Shown: positions 20,101 to 27,903 of the stretch, one piece after another | How the letters are laid out: each line of letters begins with the position of its first letter | Numbering within the stretch: the first letter of the stretch is position 1 | Origin: DUQX01 sp050948825 | Lineage (GTDB): Bacteria; Bacillota; Dethiobacteria; DTU022; UBA8154 | Reading direction: 5' to 3' | Assembly: GCA_050948825.1 (NCBI GenBank) | Contig: JBMNEO010000010.1 | Span: 1 to 64,000, forward strand | Length of the DNA stretch: 64,000 nucleotides | The notes under the pieces: model-generated | Told to the model about the DNA's origin: nothing | Databases searched by the model: none | What the model saw: the letters and a program-made list of their open reading frames with translations, nothing else | Translations under genes and position numbers: made by a program

Positions 20101-21992
20101 CAGTCGATTATCTGTGGATGGAAAACGAAAGCGGATTTGATGTCATTGGAGATGGGACAACGGTATACAAATTCGAGGGGCTCACGATGAATCCCAATGA
20201 TCTCTGGGATCCTGATGAGACCTATCCCGGCGGCTTCAAGATCGCCAATGCTGTGAAGGGCACCAAAATCAGGGATCTTTGCGGGCTTGTAGGCCATATG
20301 GGTGCCGGTACTGAAATAGTGTTTGTGGCCAAAGACGGTTTTGAGACCAAGCTTCCCTACTCCTCCATCTATCCCGATCCTTCGGTGCTGGCGCGCCAAG
20401 GGGAGGCTATCCTGGCCTGGTGGGCCGACGGGAAATACGTCCCCGATTACGCGGACGGTATGCGCCTGTTCTTTACCCCCGGGGGTGACAATGTCTACGG
20501 TCAGTGGGATATGCACGAAACGCTGCCGCAAAAGTACTGGCACTACAATTATAGCGACGGTGTCATGTATCCATCCTGTGCCGGCTTATCAGCCAAGTGG
20601 ATTACGGAAATCAGGGTATATTCCATACCCCAGGGTGATTGGTCACTACAACTTGATGGACAGGATATCGGCGGTCTGGAATTTGATGTGAGTAAAACAT
20701 ATTTTGAACAGGCGCTTGCCTGCCAGTTCGGTGCTGAACACAAGGCGTCCTACACCGATTCCCAAGGACGGGTCTGGGAAGGCATGCCACTTTGGTTCCT
20801 CGTCGGATTTGTCGACGATGCCGACCAGCACTCCGACAACGCCTTCAATAATGCTCTGGCCCAGGCCGGGTACCAGGTGTTGCTCACTGCAGCCGATGGA
20901 TATTCAATAACGATCGACAGCGTGGGTATTATTCGCAACAGCGACTACATTGTTGCCAATACACTGAACGGGGCGCCCATACCGGAATCTGACAGCAACT
21001 GGCCGCTCCGCCTCGTAGGGCCTGCTGTCAGCGGGAAATTGTCGATTGGGCAGATTGCACGTATTGAGTTAATCAGCATTTCCGGGGAGGAGCCTTATAA
21101 CGGGCTCAGCGTAGAGGCGGAGCCGGCCGATATTCCCATCGGAGATAGCTTTACGGTATCAGTCAATGTGGAAAACATCAGCGATGTGCAGGGTTACGAA
21201 GTAACCTTAAAATACGACCCTGCCTATGCAGAATACAAATCGTACCAGGTACCCTTCAAACCAGATAGCATGGCACTAAAAGTTATCGAAGAAGGCAAGA
21301 TCACAGTTGCCAACTTTGTCCTTGGCGATGCTCCCTGGGAGCAAGACTCCGGAGCCCTGGTCGAGGTAGAGTTTGAGTCCAGGTACCCCGGCACCATCGA
21401 AGGCGGAGTCTATGATTTCACCTTTGAGGAGATAGAAGTGGTGCTGGAACCGAGGGACAGCAGCGATCCTGCCGTTAGGGAGAAGCTGGATTCCCCGGTA
21501 GTGAAATACTACGAGGGCAGCGATGTTGATATCTATGCTGCGCTGGAGTTAAGAGAGGATCACGGAGGCATAACCTCCACCTTGCAGAATGGCAGCGCTT
21601 ATGAAGCAACCACAGGGAGCGATGGCAGTGCCACAATTGAGATGGTACGGTCCGGTGAATATTCCCTTACACTGGAAGCTGGCGGCTATCTGAAGGCAGT
21701 AGTAGAGGGGGTAGTCGTCACCTTTGGTGAAGAAAACCAGGTGGGGACAGCACTTAATCCTGTCCTACTTTACGCCGGTGATGTAAACGGCGACGGGAAA
21801 ATCTGTATCATGGACATAGCCCTTGCTGCCAATGAATACGGCCAGGCAGGCGTTCCCGGCTGGGTCATTGAGGATCTTAACCTTGACGGGAAAGTGAACA
21901 TTTCAGATCTCGCAGCGATTGCCAGAAACTTTGACCTGACAACTGCTGATACCACCTACAATTACAAAGATGAAGCTCCCTACTGGGAGTAG
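17142..21992 (+). CDS. Secreted protein with DUF4430 and repeated Cys-bearing MPT-fold domains, cohesin and dockerin
   Basis: The ATG at 17142 follows AAAGGGGGAGG, which decides it over an upstream TTG. 1616 residues: signal peptide 1-36; MPT-fold domain 88-255 (YSTINSWPTKKW); chitobiase-C-like 257-357; DUF4430, a family likened to the transcobalamin C-terminal domain, 362-480 (NPGYWYAYVNDVYKDG); then MPT-like repeats at 505-656, 662-806, 817-962 and 1165-1316. Each of the four keeps a Cys followed by W.G.PL..L (LACTGSGHYREW, VWSGVPLWVLL), the spacing of the Mo-ligating Cys in sulfite oxidase/YedY proteins. A fifth atypical copy (967-1163) lacks it. Cohesin (from 1319), carboxypeptidase-regulatory-like and dockerin (1543-1603) finish the protein. 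It has the most MPT-like domains in the window and is the best candidate for real cofactor binding. Confidence 0.85.
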   Translation: MKTSGKAQWSYRFLPILLALFLVAGVVGLGLLVYTAAYAEDTGIPLTIGVRENETVTQTVYQELNEWEPTAGNHSEPLAAAVETAGPVVLEIKGEGVDNPLEFAMAELEDIGQYRQLYSTINSWPTKKWYVAEGVEVRDLLDMAGINNDATLIKFLAGDGYNAIFRVEEIYGVQYLFPNFKEGGGDADGHIPGDPSGAIEVEPILALKSANSDNFEHMNTSNALHLIIGQRVVTEQTNEKFVKNVAKIEVLTDPVSKWEEPQASLPSGTVAPGTKIELSTSDMNGDKIYYTTDGSIPTIESTMYNPIAKRWWSSRGPEAVAEINRPIEITEDTTIKAIAIGPGKEDSDVVEFTYTVADSPSIDVLYEGTVTLSPGETFTVTAYNSEAEYTVSETTPLGALQAAAVAGNFTYDVTDKNYGTSGALLLDNVGSYTRKNPGYWYAYVNDVYKDGFNNPAGALNLIELFEGDRVEFYYAAGIDDPSDLTAVKAAAIAAVKTVISTGGTIPTDWTLQLSGAKETTITKAYFEEALSCRPTHRVSWTDEEGNEWGGMPLRLLVALVDDDPDEGPDHFNFNDELATQHYVVNLISGDGWKTTLDSADIARNNGYGYIVANTLNGEPLPLETPSGKPCWPLHLKGPDVFGGQQVGNIVRIELSDLPEPPAGWTLELLGDVGDTISQKEFEEGLACTGSGHYREWTDGDGNVWSGVPLWVLLGAMDDIETGGHWTFNDSVVGDGYSVKVIAGDGYNRTFASTEVARSDDYIIANQCNGEPLAGSSWPLRLVGDGVAKDDGSLGGSAVGNIVRIELPELQTPEAAPGSWNLTLTGKICDVISQAEFEEALACPYSGHFKEWTDKDGNVWSGIPLWLLAGWVDDRQPHAFSANQATAGYTILVKAGDGYTKDFASADVAWSNDYIIANKCNGAPLTGNSAPLRLVGKGVAREDGTLSGTSVGNIAEIELTSFEVAPPLPSVRIVKYAEDGTTILNEITVDYLWMENESGFDVIGDGTTVYKFEGLTMNPNDLWDPDETYPGGFKIANAVKGTKIRDLCGLVGHMGAGTEIVFVAKDGFETKLPYSSIYPDPSVLARQGEAILAWWADGKYVPDYADGMRLFFTPGGDNVYGQWDMHETLPQKYWHYNYSDGVMYPSCAGLSAKWITEIRVYSIPQGDWSLQLDGQDIGGLEFDVSKTYFEQALACQFGAEHKASYTDSQGRVWEGMPLWFLVGFVDDADQHSDNAFNNALAQAGYQVLLTAADGYSITIDSVGIIRNSDYIVANTLNGAPIPESDSNWPLRLVGPAVSGKLSIGQIARIELISISGEEPYNGLSVEAEPADIPIGDSFTVSVNVENISDVQGYEVTLKYDPAYAEYKSYQVPFKPDSMALKVIEEGKITVANFVLGDAPWEQDSGALVEVEFESRYPGTIEGGVYDFTFEEIEVVLEPRDSSDPAVREKLDSPVVKYYEGSDVDIYAALELREDHGGITSTLQNGSAYEATTGSDGSATIEMVRSGEYSLTLEAGGYLKAVVEGVVVTFGEENQVGTALNPVLLYAGDVNGDGKICIMDIALAANEYGQAGVPGWVIEDLNLDGKVNISDLAAIARNFDLTTADTTYNYKDEAPYWE
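21096..21992 (+). repeat. Cohesin-dockerin C-terminal module, DNA copy C
   Basis: Same length (897 bases to the stop) as copies A and B, with a small number of substitutions clustered near 21590-21690. Unlike A and B, the 3' UTR has diverged. Confidence 0.86.
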
Positions 21993-22017
21993 AAAAAGGT
22001 ATAAGTAAAATTGTGTC

Positions 22018-22043
22018 GGGGGCAGAGATGTTTCCCTGCCCCC
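22018..22043 (+). terminator. 3' hairpin
   Basis: GGGGGCAG/CTGCCCCC stem just after the stop, without a T tract. The next gene's AAAGGAGAAA ribosome site follows at about 22049, so read-through into the phosphoesterase gene is likely. Confidence 0.45.
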
Positions 22044-22062
22044 CCTGCAAAGGAGAAATAAA

Positions 22063-24463
22063 ATGGGGTTTATCAATTATACATTAAAGTCCAAAACAGG
22101 AAAGGGCCTCATCAGTTTGGCGCTTCTGGCGCTGCTCCTTGTTTTTTCCCCTGTTGTGAACGTGGCTTCTGCTGCAGCAGGCAGCGGCAGTCCCAATACC
22201 GGACTGCCTGATCATCTCACCCTCTCCTGGGTGGATGATCCTCTTACAACACAGACTGTTTCCTGGCGGACAGGGGCGGATGTTACTCAAGACCGGGTGC
22301 AGTACCTGCCTGCCGCCGGGTTTAGCGGTAGTTTTGACGGGGCACTGGAGGTGACCGGAGAGAGGAACGATCTCTACGAGGGGCACTTTCGTTTTGAGGC
22401 TACTCTCCGGGAACTTGCCCCCGGCACAGAATACGTTTACCGTGTCGGTCGGGAGGGGGCCTGGAGCGAGCCCGTCAGCTTTACAACCGCGGCAATGGAC
22501 GATCAATTTTCCTTCCTTTACATGGGCGATGTCCAGGACGGGTATGAATTTTGGGGTGAGATGCTGGATCATGTTGCTGCCGAAAACCCTGATTTGAAAT
22601 TTGCCCTTCTTGGCGGGGACCTGGTCGATCAGGGCCACAGCGTTGCGGAGTGGCAGGAGTTTTTCGCCGCGGCCTGGCCGGTTTTCAGAGAAATTTCGCT
22701 GATGCCGGCGGTGGGCAACCACGACGATTCGGAGTTGTTTCGGAACTATTTTGCCGTGCCTCAAAACGGGCCGCAGGGATATGGAAACACCATCTACTCT
22801 TTTGACTACGGAAATTGCCATATTGCCGTTTTGAACAGCAATTTCATGGGCATTCCCGGTATTGGAGATTATGAAAAGATCGCCGGCTGGCTGATAAGCG
22901 ATCTGGAAAACAGCGGACAGCGCTGGAAATTCCTTGTTTTTCACCACCCGCCCTACCCGGTGGTCTATGACTGGCGTGCGGATGTTCTGCAGGAGCACTG
23001 GGTGCCGCTTTTTGAGCAGTGCGGGGTGGATATGGTCTTTGTCGGGCACCAGCATGTCTATATGCGGACCAAACCTCTGCAGGATGGCCAGGTCCAGCCG
23101 GATGGAGAGGGTATTGTCTACGTTATGGGTAATGCGGGGACAAAATATTACGGCCCCGGCCCGGGTTATGATTATGTTGCTAAAGAACTGGCCTGGGTCA
23201 GCAATTACCAGATCATTGAAATCAACGGTGATATCCTGACCATGACTGCGAAAGATGACGAGGGACAGATAATTGACAGCTATACTATGGTAAAGAAAGC
23301 AGCCGAACCCGTAAAGGTTACAGGCGTGAGCATTGCTGAGGGCGATCAGGAGCTGAAGGTTGGCCAAACATTACAGCTTACCGCTGTTGTGCAGCCTGAA
23401 AATGCCACAAATAGAAATGTTGCCTGGAGCAGCGGTAACGAGGCTGTTGCTACTGTAAGCCAGAATGGTCTGGTAACTGCGATCGCGGAAGGTGAGGCGG
23501 CGATCACGGTTATCACCGAAGATGGGGGGTTTACAGCTAGCGTAAGGATAGAAGTGACTGAAGCTTGTAAGAGGTTCAGCGCAGAGGCAGAGCCGACCGA
23601 TATCCCCATTGGAGATAGCTTTACGGTATCAGTCAATGTGGAAGATATCCGCGATGTGCAGGGTTATGAAGTAATTCTAAAATACGACCCCGCCTATGCA
23701 GAATACAAGTCTCACCAGGTGAATTTCAAACCGGTCACCATTGATTTGGAAGCTATAAAAGAAGGCGAAATCATGATTGGCAACCTTGTCCTTGGCGATG
23801 CTCCCTGGGAGCAAGACTCCGGAGCCCTGGTGGAAATAAAGTTTGAGTCCAGGTACCCCGGCACCATCGAGGGCGGAAGTCTATGCTTTTACCTTTGAGG
23901 AGATAGAGGTGGTGCTGGAACCGCGGGACAGCAGCGATCCTGCCGTTAGGGAGAAGCTGGATTCCCCGGTAGTGAAATACTACGAGGGCAGCGATGTTGA
24001 TATCTATGCTGAGCTGGAGTTAAGAGGGGATCACGGAGGCATAACCTCCACCTTGCAGAACGGCAGCGCTTATGAAGCAACCACAGGTAGCGACGGCAGT
24101 GCCACATTTGAGATGGTACGGCCCGGAAACTATTCCCTTACACTGGAAGCCGATGGCTATCTGAAGGCAGTAGTAGAGGGGGTAGTCGTCACCTTTGGTG
24201 AAGAAAACCAGGTGGGGACTGTAGGTGCTCCAGTCAAGCTTTATGCCGGCGATGTAAATGGTGACGAGAAAATTAACATTGTGGACATTTCCCTTGCTGC
24301 CAATAAATACGGTCAGACAGGCGATCCCGGCTGGGTCATTGAGGATCTTAACCTGGACGGGGAAGTGGACATTTCAGACCTTACAGCGATTGCCAGAAAC
24401 TATGATATGACAACTGCTGATACCACTTACAATTATAAAGGTGAAGAACCATATTGGGAGTAG
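22063..24463 (+). pseudogene. Secreted calcineurin-like phosphoesterase with cohesin and dockerin, one frameshift
   Basis: Signal peptide 1-36, then a purple-acid-phosphatase N-terminal Fn3-like domain (LTLSWVDDPLTTQTVSWRTG), then a metallophosphoesterase with its metal motifs: GDVQDG, GGDLVDQ, GNHDD, FHHPPYP and GHQHVYMR. Big2 and a cohesin-like domain follow. The frame breaks near 23876: GGCGGAAGTC here against GGCGGAGTC in the three sister copies, one extra A. The first frame then stops at 23898 (611 residues), and the carboxypeptidase-regulatory-like and dockerin domains continue in the other frame to 24463. Repaired length is about 800 residues. As written it would be secreted with an active-looking catalytic domain but no dockerin. 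It could release phosphate from a captured ligand, but that is inference. Confidence 0.82.
23567..24463 (+). repeat. Cohesin-dockerin C-terminal module, DNA copy D (diverged, frameshifted)
   Basis: Most diverged of the four modules. It carries the extra A near 23876 and several changes in the dockerin loops (DVNGDEKINIVD, DLNLDGEVDISD). Confidence 0.8.
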
Positions 24464-24591
24464 AAAAGAATAAGTAAGTATTGTATTAACTAAAGGTGGG
24501 GTATATACAGAAAAATTTGTTTTAGGCTTAGCTCTTAGCTCTTCCCCCACTTAATTCATGATTAATTATTTATTTCAAGATCATTTCTAAC

Positions 24592-24616
24592 GGCGGGGGG
24601 GACTACCCCCTCCGCC
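24592..24616 (+). terminator. Probable intrinsic terminator
   Basis: GGCGGGGGGG/CCCCCTCCGCC hairpin with a short loop, followed by a T-rich run (TTCTTTCCTTTTACTTTTT). It closes the first half of the surface island. Confidence 0.65.
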
Positions 24617-24769
24617 AACTTCTTTCCTTTTACTTTTTATATACATCTTTAAAAGTAGTTGTAATTGTAATATAATTGGTTCTAAGGAAATATTTTGATC
24701 CTGTCAGGGGAAGATTTTGTTTCGTTAAGAATATATGTTCATAAGAGAAAATATATTTATTGCCAAGTG

Positions 24770-24800
24770 CTTGTGCTTGTGCTTGTGCATGTGCATGTGC
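24770..24800 (+). repeat. Hexamer microsatellite
   Basis: About three TTGTGC units then two ATGTGC units in AT-rich DNA upstream of the next gene. No function is evident. Apart from this, the palindrome and the terminator, I see nothing in 24464-24936. Confidence 0.7.
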
Positions 24801-24887
24801 AAGTGATTGGTTAGTTTTAATATTTAGTATTAATTATAGTATTTACCACAAGAAATTTAATACATAAGGCAAAAATTTTTGTCATAG

Positions 24888-24907
24888 ATATGCATTAGTA
24901 TGCATAT
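24888..24907 (+). promoter_or_regulatory. Perfect palindrome ATATGCAT-N4-ATGCATAT, candidate operator
   Basis: Eight-base arms around TAGT, ending 29 bases before the ATG at 24937. The same arms around TAAC occur at 31227-31246 before the paralogous gene. In both places an AAGGCAAAAATTTTTGTCATA-like stretch (bases about 24868-24886) precedes it. Confidence 0.5.
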
Positions 24908-24936
24908 TGTTTCTGTTTTTGTAAGGAGGGGAGAGG

Positions 24937-26724
24937 ATGATTAGGAGGATGAATAAATCGTATATTAAACCACGCCCGGAAAAATGGTTCGTTAAGTTCC
25001 TGATACCCGCTGCCGCACTGTTGCTGCTTTTCCTTTCCTTCAACCTGATAGCACCGGCATCCGCCCTTGCCGAAACTGCGGCTCTAGAGATTTTCGGGGA
25101 AGGGGTGACGACTTCTCTGAAGCTTACCCAGGCTGAGCTTGAGGCGATGGAGCAGTACGAGCATGTTTACAGCACGATCAATACCTGGCCGACCAAGAGA
25201 TGGTACATAGCGCGGGGAGTAAAATTAAGAGACCTGCTCTCCATGGCGGGGTTCAAGGAAGAGGAGGCCACGTCTATTAAATTTGTAGCGGCCGATGACT
25301 ACGAGATGACCCTGACGGTTAAGGAACTGCTGGGAGACAAGCGTTACTATTTCCCAGGCTTAAAGGAGAATCATCCCACTGAAGGGAGCATCCCCGGTTC
25401 TTCGGAGGGTGCGGTGGAGGTGGAACCGATTCTTGCACTGCTCAGTGCCGAAGATAGCGAGGATCCCGAAGAAATGGACGATAGAAATGCCCCGATGCTG
25501 ATGCTGGGGCAGCGGGCAGTAACCGAGCAGACGTGGCTCCTGTATGTAAAATATGTCAAGAAAATCGAGGTGGACACCGCACCTTTGGAAAAATGGGATG
25601 CCCCGAAGGTGAACGTCCCCGATGGAACGGCGCTACCCCCGGGGACCCAGCTTAAACTGGAAAACAAGTATACCGACGCCGACAAGATTTATTACACTAC
25701 GGACGGCAGCGAGCCGACTTTGAACAGCCCCATGTTTAACTGGAGCGCCAGCCGCTGGTGGGAGCAAAGAGGCGACGTGGACAGTATTAACATCCCCATT
25801 GAGATTGTAAAGGAGATGATTAGTGACAATGTAGGAGGCCGGGATGTGGTCGTCCTCAAGATGAAAACAATCGGTCCGGGCAGGGAGGACAGCGAGGTGG
25901 CCACCTACACATTCTACATTGATCCTGAAGCGGATGATCCGACAAAAATTCCCGGCGGCCCGCCCAGCGGCGTATTTCTTGATCAAAACGCGCTTGATCT
26001 TCCGGTTGGGCATTCATTTCAGCTTGAAGCAACTGTAGAACCGTTTAATGCCATCAATAAAAACGTGATCTGGCGTTCCAGCAATACCAGCGTAGCCACG
26101 GTGGATACCCGGGGACTGGTGACGGTTGTCGGCCCCGGTTCGGCCGTGATTACCGTAGAAACGGTAGACGGCAGCTTCAAGGCTACCTGCGTGATCAACG
26201 GTCCGGACGGGGAGGCAGATGAGCCGGATATGGTAGCAGCAGAGGATATTCTTCCGGAGGGGAAAAAGCCGGAGGACCCCCCGGAGCAGTTGCCGGAGGT
26301 TGATGAGCAGAACCTTGCAGAAGAAGATGCTAAGATTCTCCCATCAACATTTGCCGAAGAGCCGGAGACTACTGCCCAGGCGCCGGAACCGGAAGACAGG
26401 GCAGATCCGCAGCATTCTGAAGAAGAGAGCCCGGTATCTCCCGCTTCTACAGCCGAAGATGAATCGCCGCTGCCGGAAGGCCACTGGGAGTATCTGGCAA
26501 AGAAAGAGGATCTGGCAGCTACCGTTAAAACCTCCGATGAATCCACAGGTCAGCAGGAAAGCATCCTTCCAGAAGTGCAGGTATTCGAAATGGCGCTTGG
26601 GCATACAGTGCCCCTTCCCATGCCGGAGCAGCAAAAAGATCTGGACCTTATTACTGCAGCCATTTTCTTGGTTTTCGTTCTCTCAGGTGCAGGCAAAAGG
26701 TACATAGAATATGCAAAGGAGTAA
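24937..26724 (+). CDS. Membrane-tethered MPT-fold surface protein with C-terminal helix
   Basis: 595 residues; ATG after AAGGAGGGGAG. N-terminal signal/anchor (LIPAAALLLLFLSFNLIAPA), MPT-fold domain about 46-212 (YSTINTWPTKRWY, no Cys at the ligand position), chitobiase-C-like 215-330 (KIYYTTDGSEP), Big2 about 350-430, a long Pro/Glu/Asp-rich linker 430-565, and one hydrophobic helix near 574-590 (ITAAIFLVFVLSGAGKRY) ending with a basic tail. This is the only surface protein here with a C-terminal membrane helix. Its stop is seven bases before a MotA/TolQ/ExbB-like gene. The linker is long enough to span a thick wall. I infer it is either simply tethered or mechanically coupled to the proton channel next door. 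Its first 330 residues are nearly the same as those of the gene at 31274. Confidence 0.83.
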   Translation: MIRRMNKSYIKPRPEKWFVKFLIPAAALLLLFLSFNLIAPASALAETAALEIFGEGVTTSLKLTQAELEAMEQYEHVYSTINTWPTKRWYIARGVKLRDLLSMAGFKEEEATSIKFVAADDYEMTLTVKELLGDKRYYFPGLKENHPTEGSIPGSSEGAVEVEPILALLSAEDSEDPEEMDDRNAPMLMLGQRAVTEQTWLLYVKYVKKIEVDTAPLEKWDAPKVNVPDGTALPPGTQLKLENKYTDADKIYYTTDGSEPTLNSPMFNWSASRWWEQRGDVDSINIPIEIVKEMISDNVGGRDVVVLKMKTIGPGREDSEVATYTFYIDPEADDPTKIPGGPPSGVFLDQNALDLPVGHSFQLEATVEPFNAINKNVIWRSSNTSVATVDTRGLVTVVGPGSAVITVETVDGSFKATCVINGPDGEADEPDMVAAEDILPEGKKPEDPPEQLPEVDEQNLAEEDAKILPSTFAEEPETTAQAPEPEDRADPQHSEEESPVSPASTAEDESPLPEGHWEYLAKKEDLAATVKTSDESTGQQESILPEVQVFEMALGHTVPLPMPEQQKDLDLITAAIFLVFVLSGAGKRYIEYAKE

Positions 26725-26730
26725 TTACAA

Positions 26731-27414
26731 TTGATCGAAGCTATATTAATACCCTTAAAAGATACGCTGCATAGCATCTCGTCAGGTTTGTTAATCCCCA
26801 CTATTATTATCTTGCTGCTGCTTCTGGCTCTGTCGGCGTTTGAGCTCGGTGCCCTGCTGGTGGAAGTATGTACAGAACGGCGCAGCAAAAAAAATAATGT
26901 TTCGGAGCTGATCGATGCTTTTCAGCGAAAAAGCGCCGTGCAGATAATGGAGGAGATCGAGCAAAGCCGCCTTTTCCGGCGGCAAAAAGCAGCCCTGGGC
27001 GAGTTGATCAGCCACGCTAAACTGCCTGCCGCCACCCTGGAAGCGCTGGGACGCCGCCTGCTTGCCGGCGAGGAACGGCATTATTCCAGGATAACCGACA
27101 GGACAGATCTGGTGGCACGCCTGGCGCCCATGTTTGGTTTGATGGGTACGCTTATCCCGCTGGGACCGGGGATGATCGCCCTTGGCCAGGGAGAAACGCA
27201 GATGCTGGCAGATTCCCTGCTCATCGCCTTTGACACGACGGTAACCGGGCTGGCTGCTGCCGGCGTAGCCTTTGCCATTTCGCGGCTGCGCAAAAGGTGG
27301 TACGAAGAATATTTGAGCTCTCTGGAGACACTGATGGAGAGCCTGCTGGAGGTGTTTGACTGTGAACGGGGGCTTGAGAGGCAGGAAGCGCGGAAAACTC
27401 AAGGCAGCAGATGA
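26731..27414 (+). CDS. MotA/TolQ/ExbB-family proton-channel protein
   Basis: 227 residues, TTG start after AAAGGAGTAA. One N-terminal membrane helix (about 20-42), a charged cytoplasmic segment, and two C-terminal helices (LAPMFGLMGTLIPLGPGMIAL and LLIAFDTTVTGLAAAGVAFAI) with the Gly/Thr-rich pattern of the ExbB/TolQ/MotA channel domain. Family members use proton or sodium flow to drive a partner protein. The partner is probably the overlapping DUF2149 gene downstream, in the place of ExbD/TolR. There is no outer membrane or TonB here, so a Gram-positive-type use is unusual. The upstream membrane-tethered surface protein lies in the same operon. Confidence 0.82.
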   Translation: MIEAILIPLKDTLHSISSGLLIPTIIILLLLLALSAFELGALLVEVCTERRSKKNNVSELIDAFQRKSAVQIMEEIEQSRLFRRQKAALGELISHAKLPAATLEALGRRLLAGEERHYSRITDRTDLVARLAPMFGLMGTLIPLGPGMIALGQGETQMLADSLLIAFDTTVTGLAAAGVAFAISRLRKRWYEEYLSSLETLMESLLEVFDCERGLERQEARKTQGSR

Positions 27415-27694
27415 TGTCAACCCTTTGGAGGGAGTTGTCAATATCGTGGATGCCATGCTGGTATTTGCCTGCGGGCTGATGCTTGCCCTGGCCGTTTACT
27501 GGAATATCGATCTGGGGCCGGTGGGAGAGCGTATCGATGTAAGCCGCGGACAGGAGGTGACGGGAGCTCCGGAGATACGTGAAGATCTGATTAAAACCCG
27601 GGATCAGGGTAAACTTTATCAACGGGTGGGGACAGTTTATAAAGACCCTGAAACAGGGCAGCTCTTTATGCTGACCGACACTGACGATGAATAG
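27362..27694 (+). CDS. DUF2149 membrane protein (ExbD-like partner)
   Basis: 110 residues. GTG at 27362 is preferred over TTG at 27356 because GGAGG lies at 27348-27352. It overlaps the channel gene by 53 bases. A basic N-terminus, one helix (VVNIVDAMLVFACGLMLALAVYW) and a short extracytoplasmic tail ending VYKDPETGQLFML. The one-helix topology is that of ExbD/TolR. DUF2149 proteins are known beside MotA/TolQ/ExbB genes in methanogens and anaerobes, often with cobaltochelatase-like genes, which I recall but cannot check here. The family has no established function. The following 27695-27903 stretch is AT-rich, with no feature I can support. Confidence 0.75.
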   Translation: MNGGLRGRKRGKLKAADDVNPLEGVVNIVDAMLVFACGLMLALAVYWNIDLGPVGERIDVSRGQEVTGAPEIREDLIKTRDQGKLYQRVGTVYKDPETGQLFMLTDTDDE

Positions 27695-27903
27695 TTTAGC
27701 AGTTGAGCTACTTAATGTATTATTCGACTGTAAAAAACAACCTTTTGGTCAGCTTATCAATTTAGAAATTGACTTATTGCAGCGAAATAATGTTTGTGTT
27801 AATTATCGTGGTTTGTTTTTATAACTGGCTTATTAATGACAGAAAACCATTACGATAGGAAAAATTATTTGAAATGTTTTAGTTGAAAAGGGAGGTATTT
27901 TTT

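Noticed and set aside
22084..23367. A 427-codon open frame on the minus strand
   Set aside because: It is a shadow of the phosphoesterase gene: the plus strand has signal peptide, all metal motifs and a ribosome site, while the minus frame has no recognisable motif or ribosome site.
1..24463. A true cellulosome
   Set aside because: Cohesins, dockerins and SLH domains are present, but no glycoside hydrolase or carbohydrate-binding module that I can recognise.
24770..24800. Short TTGTGC repeats as a possible CRISPR or origin element
   Set aside because: Units are six bases with no spacers, no cas genes and no DnaA-box cluster; a simple microsatellite fits.
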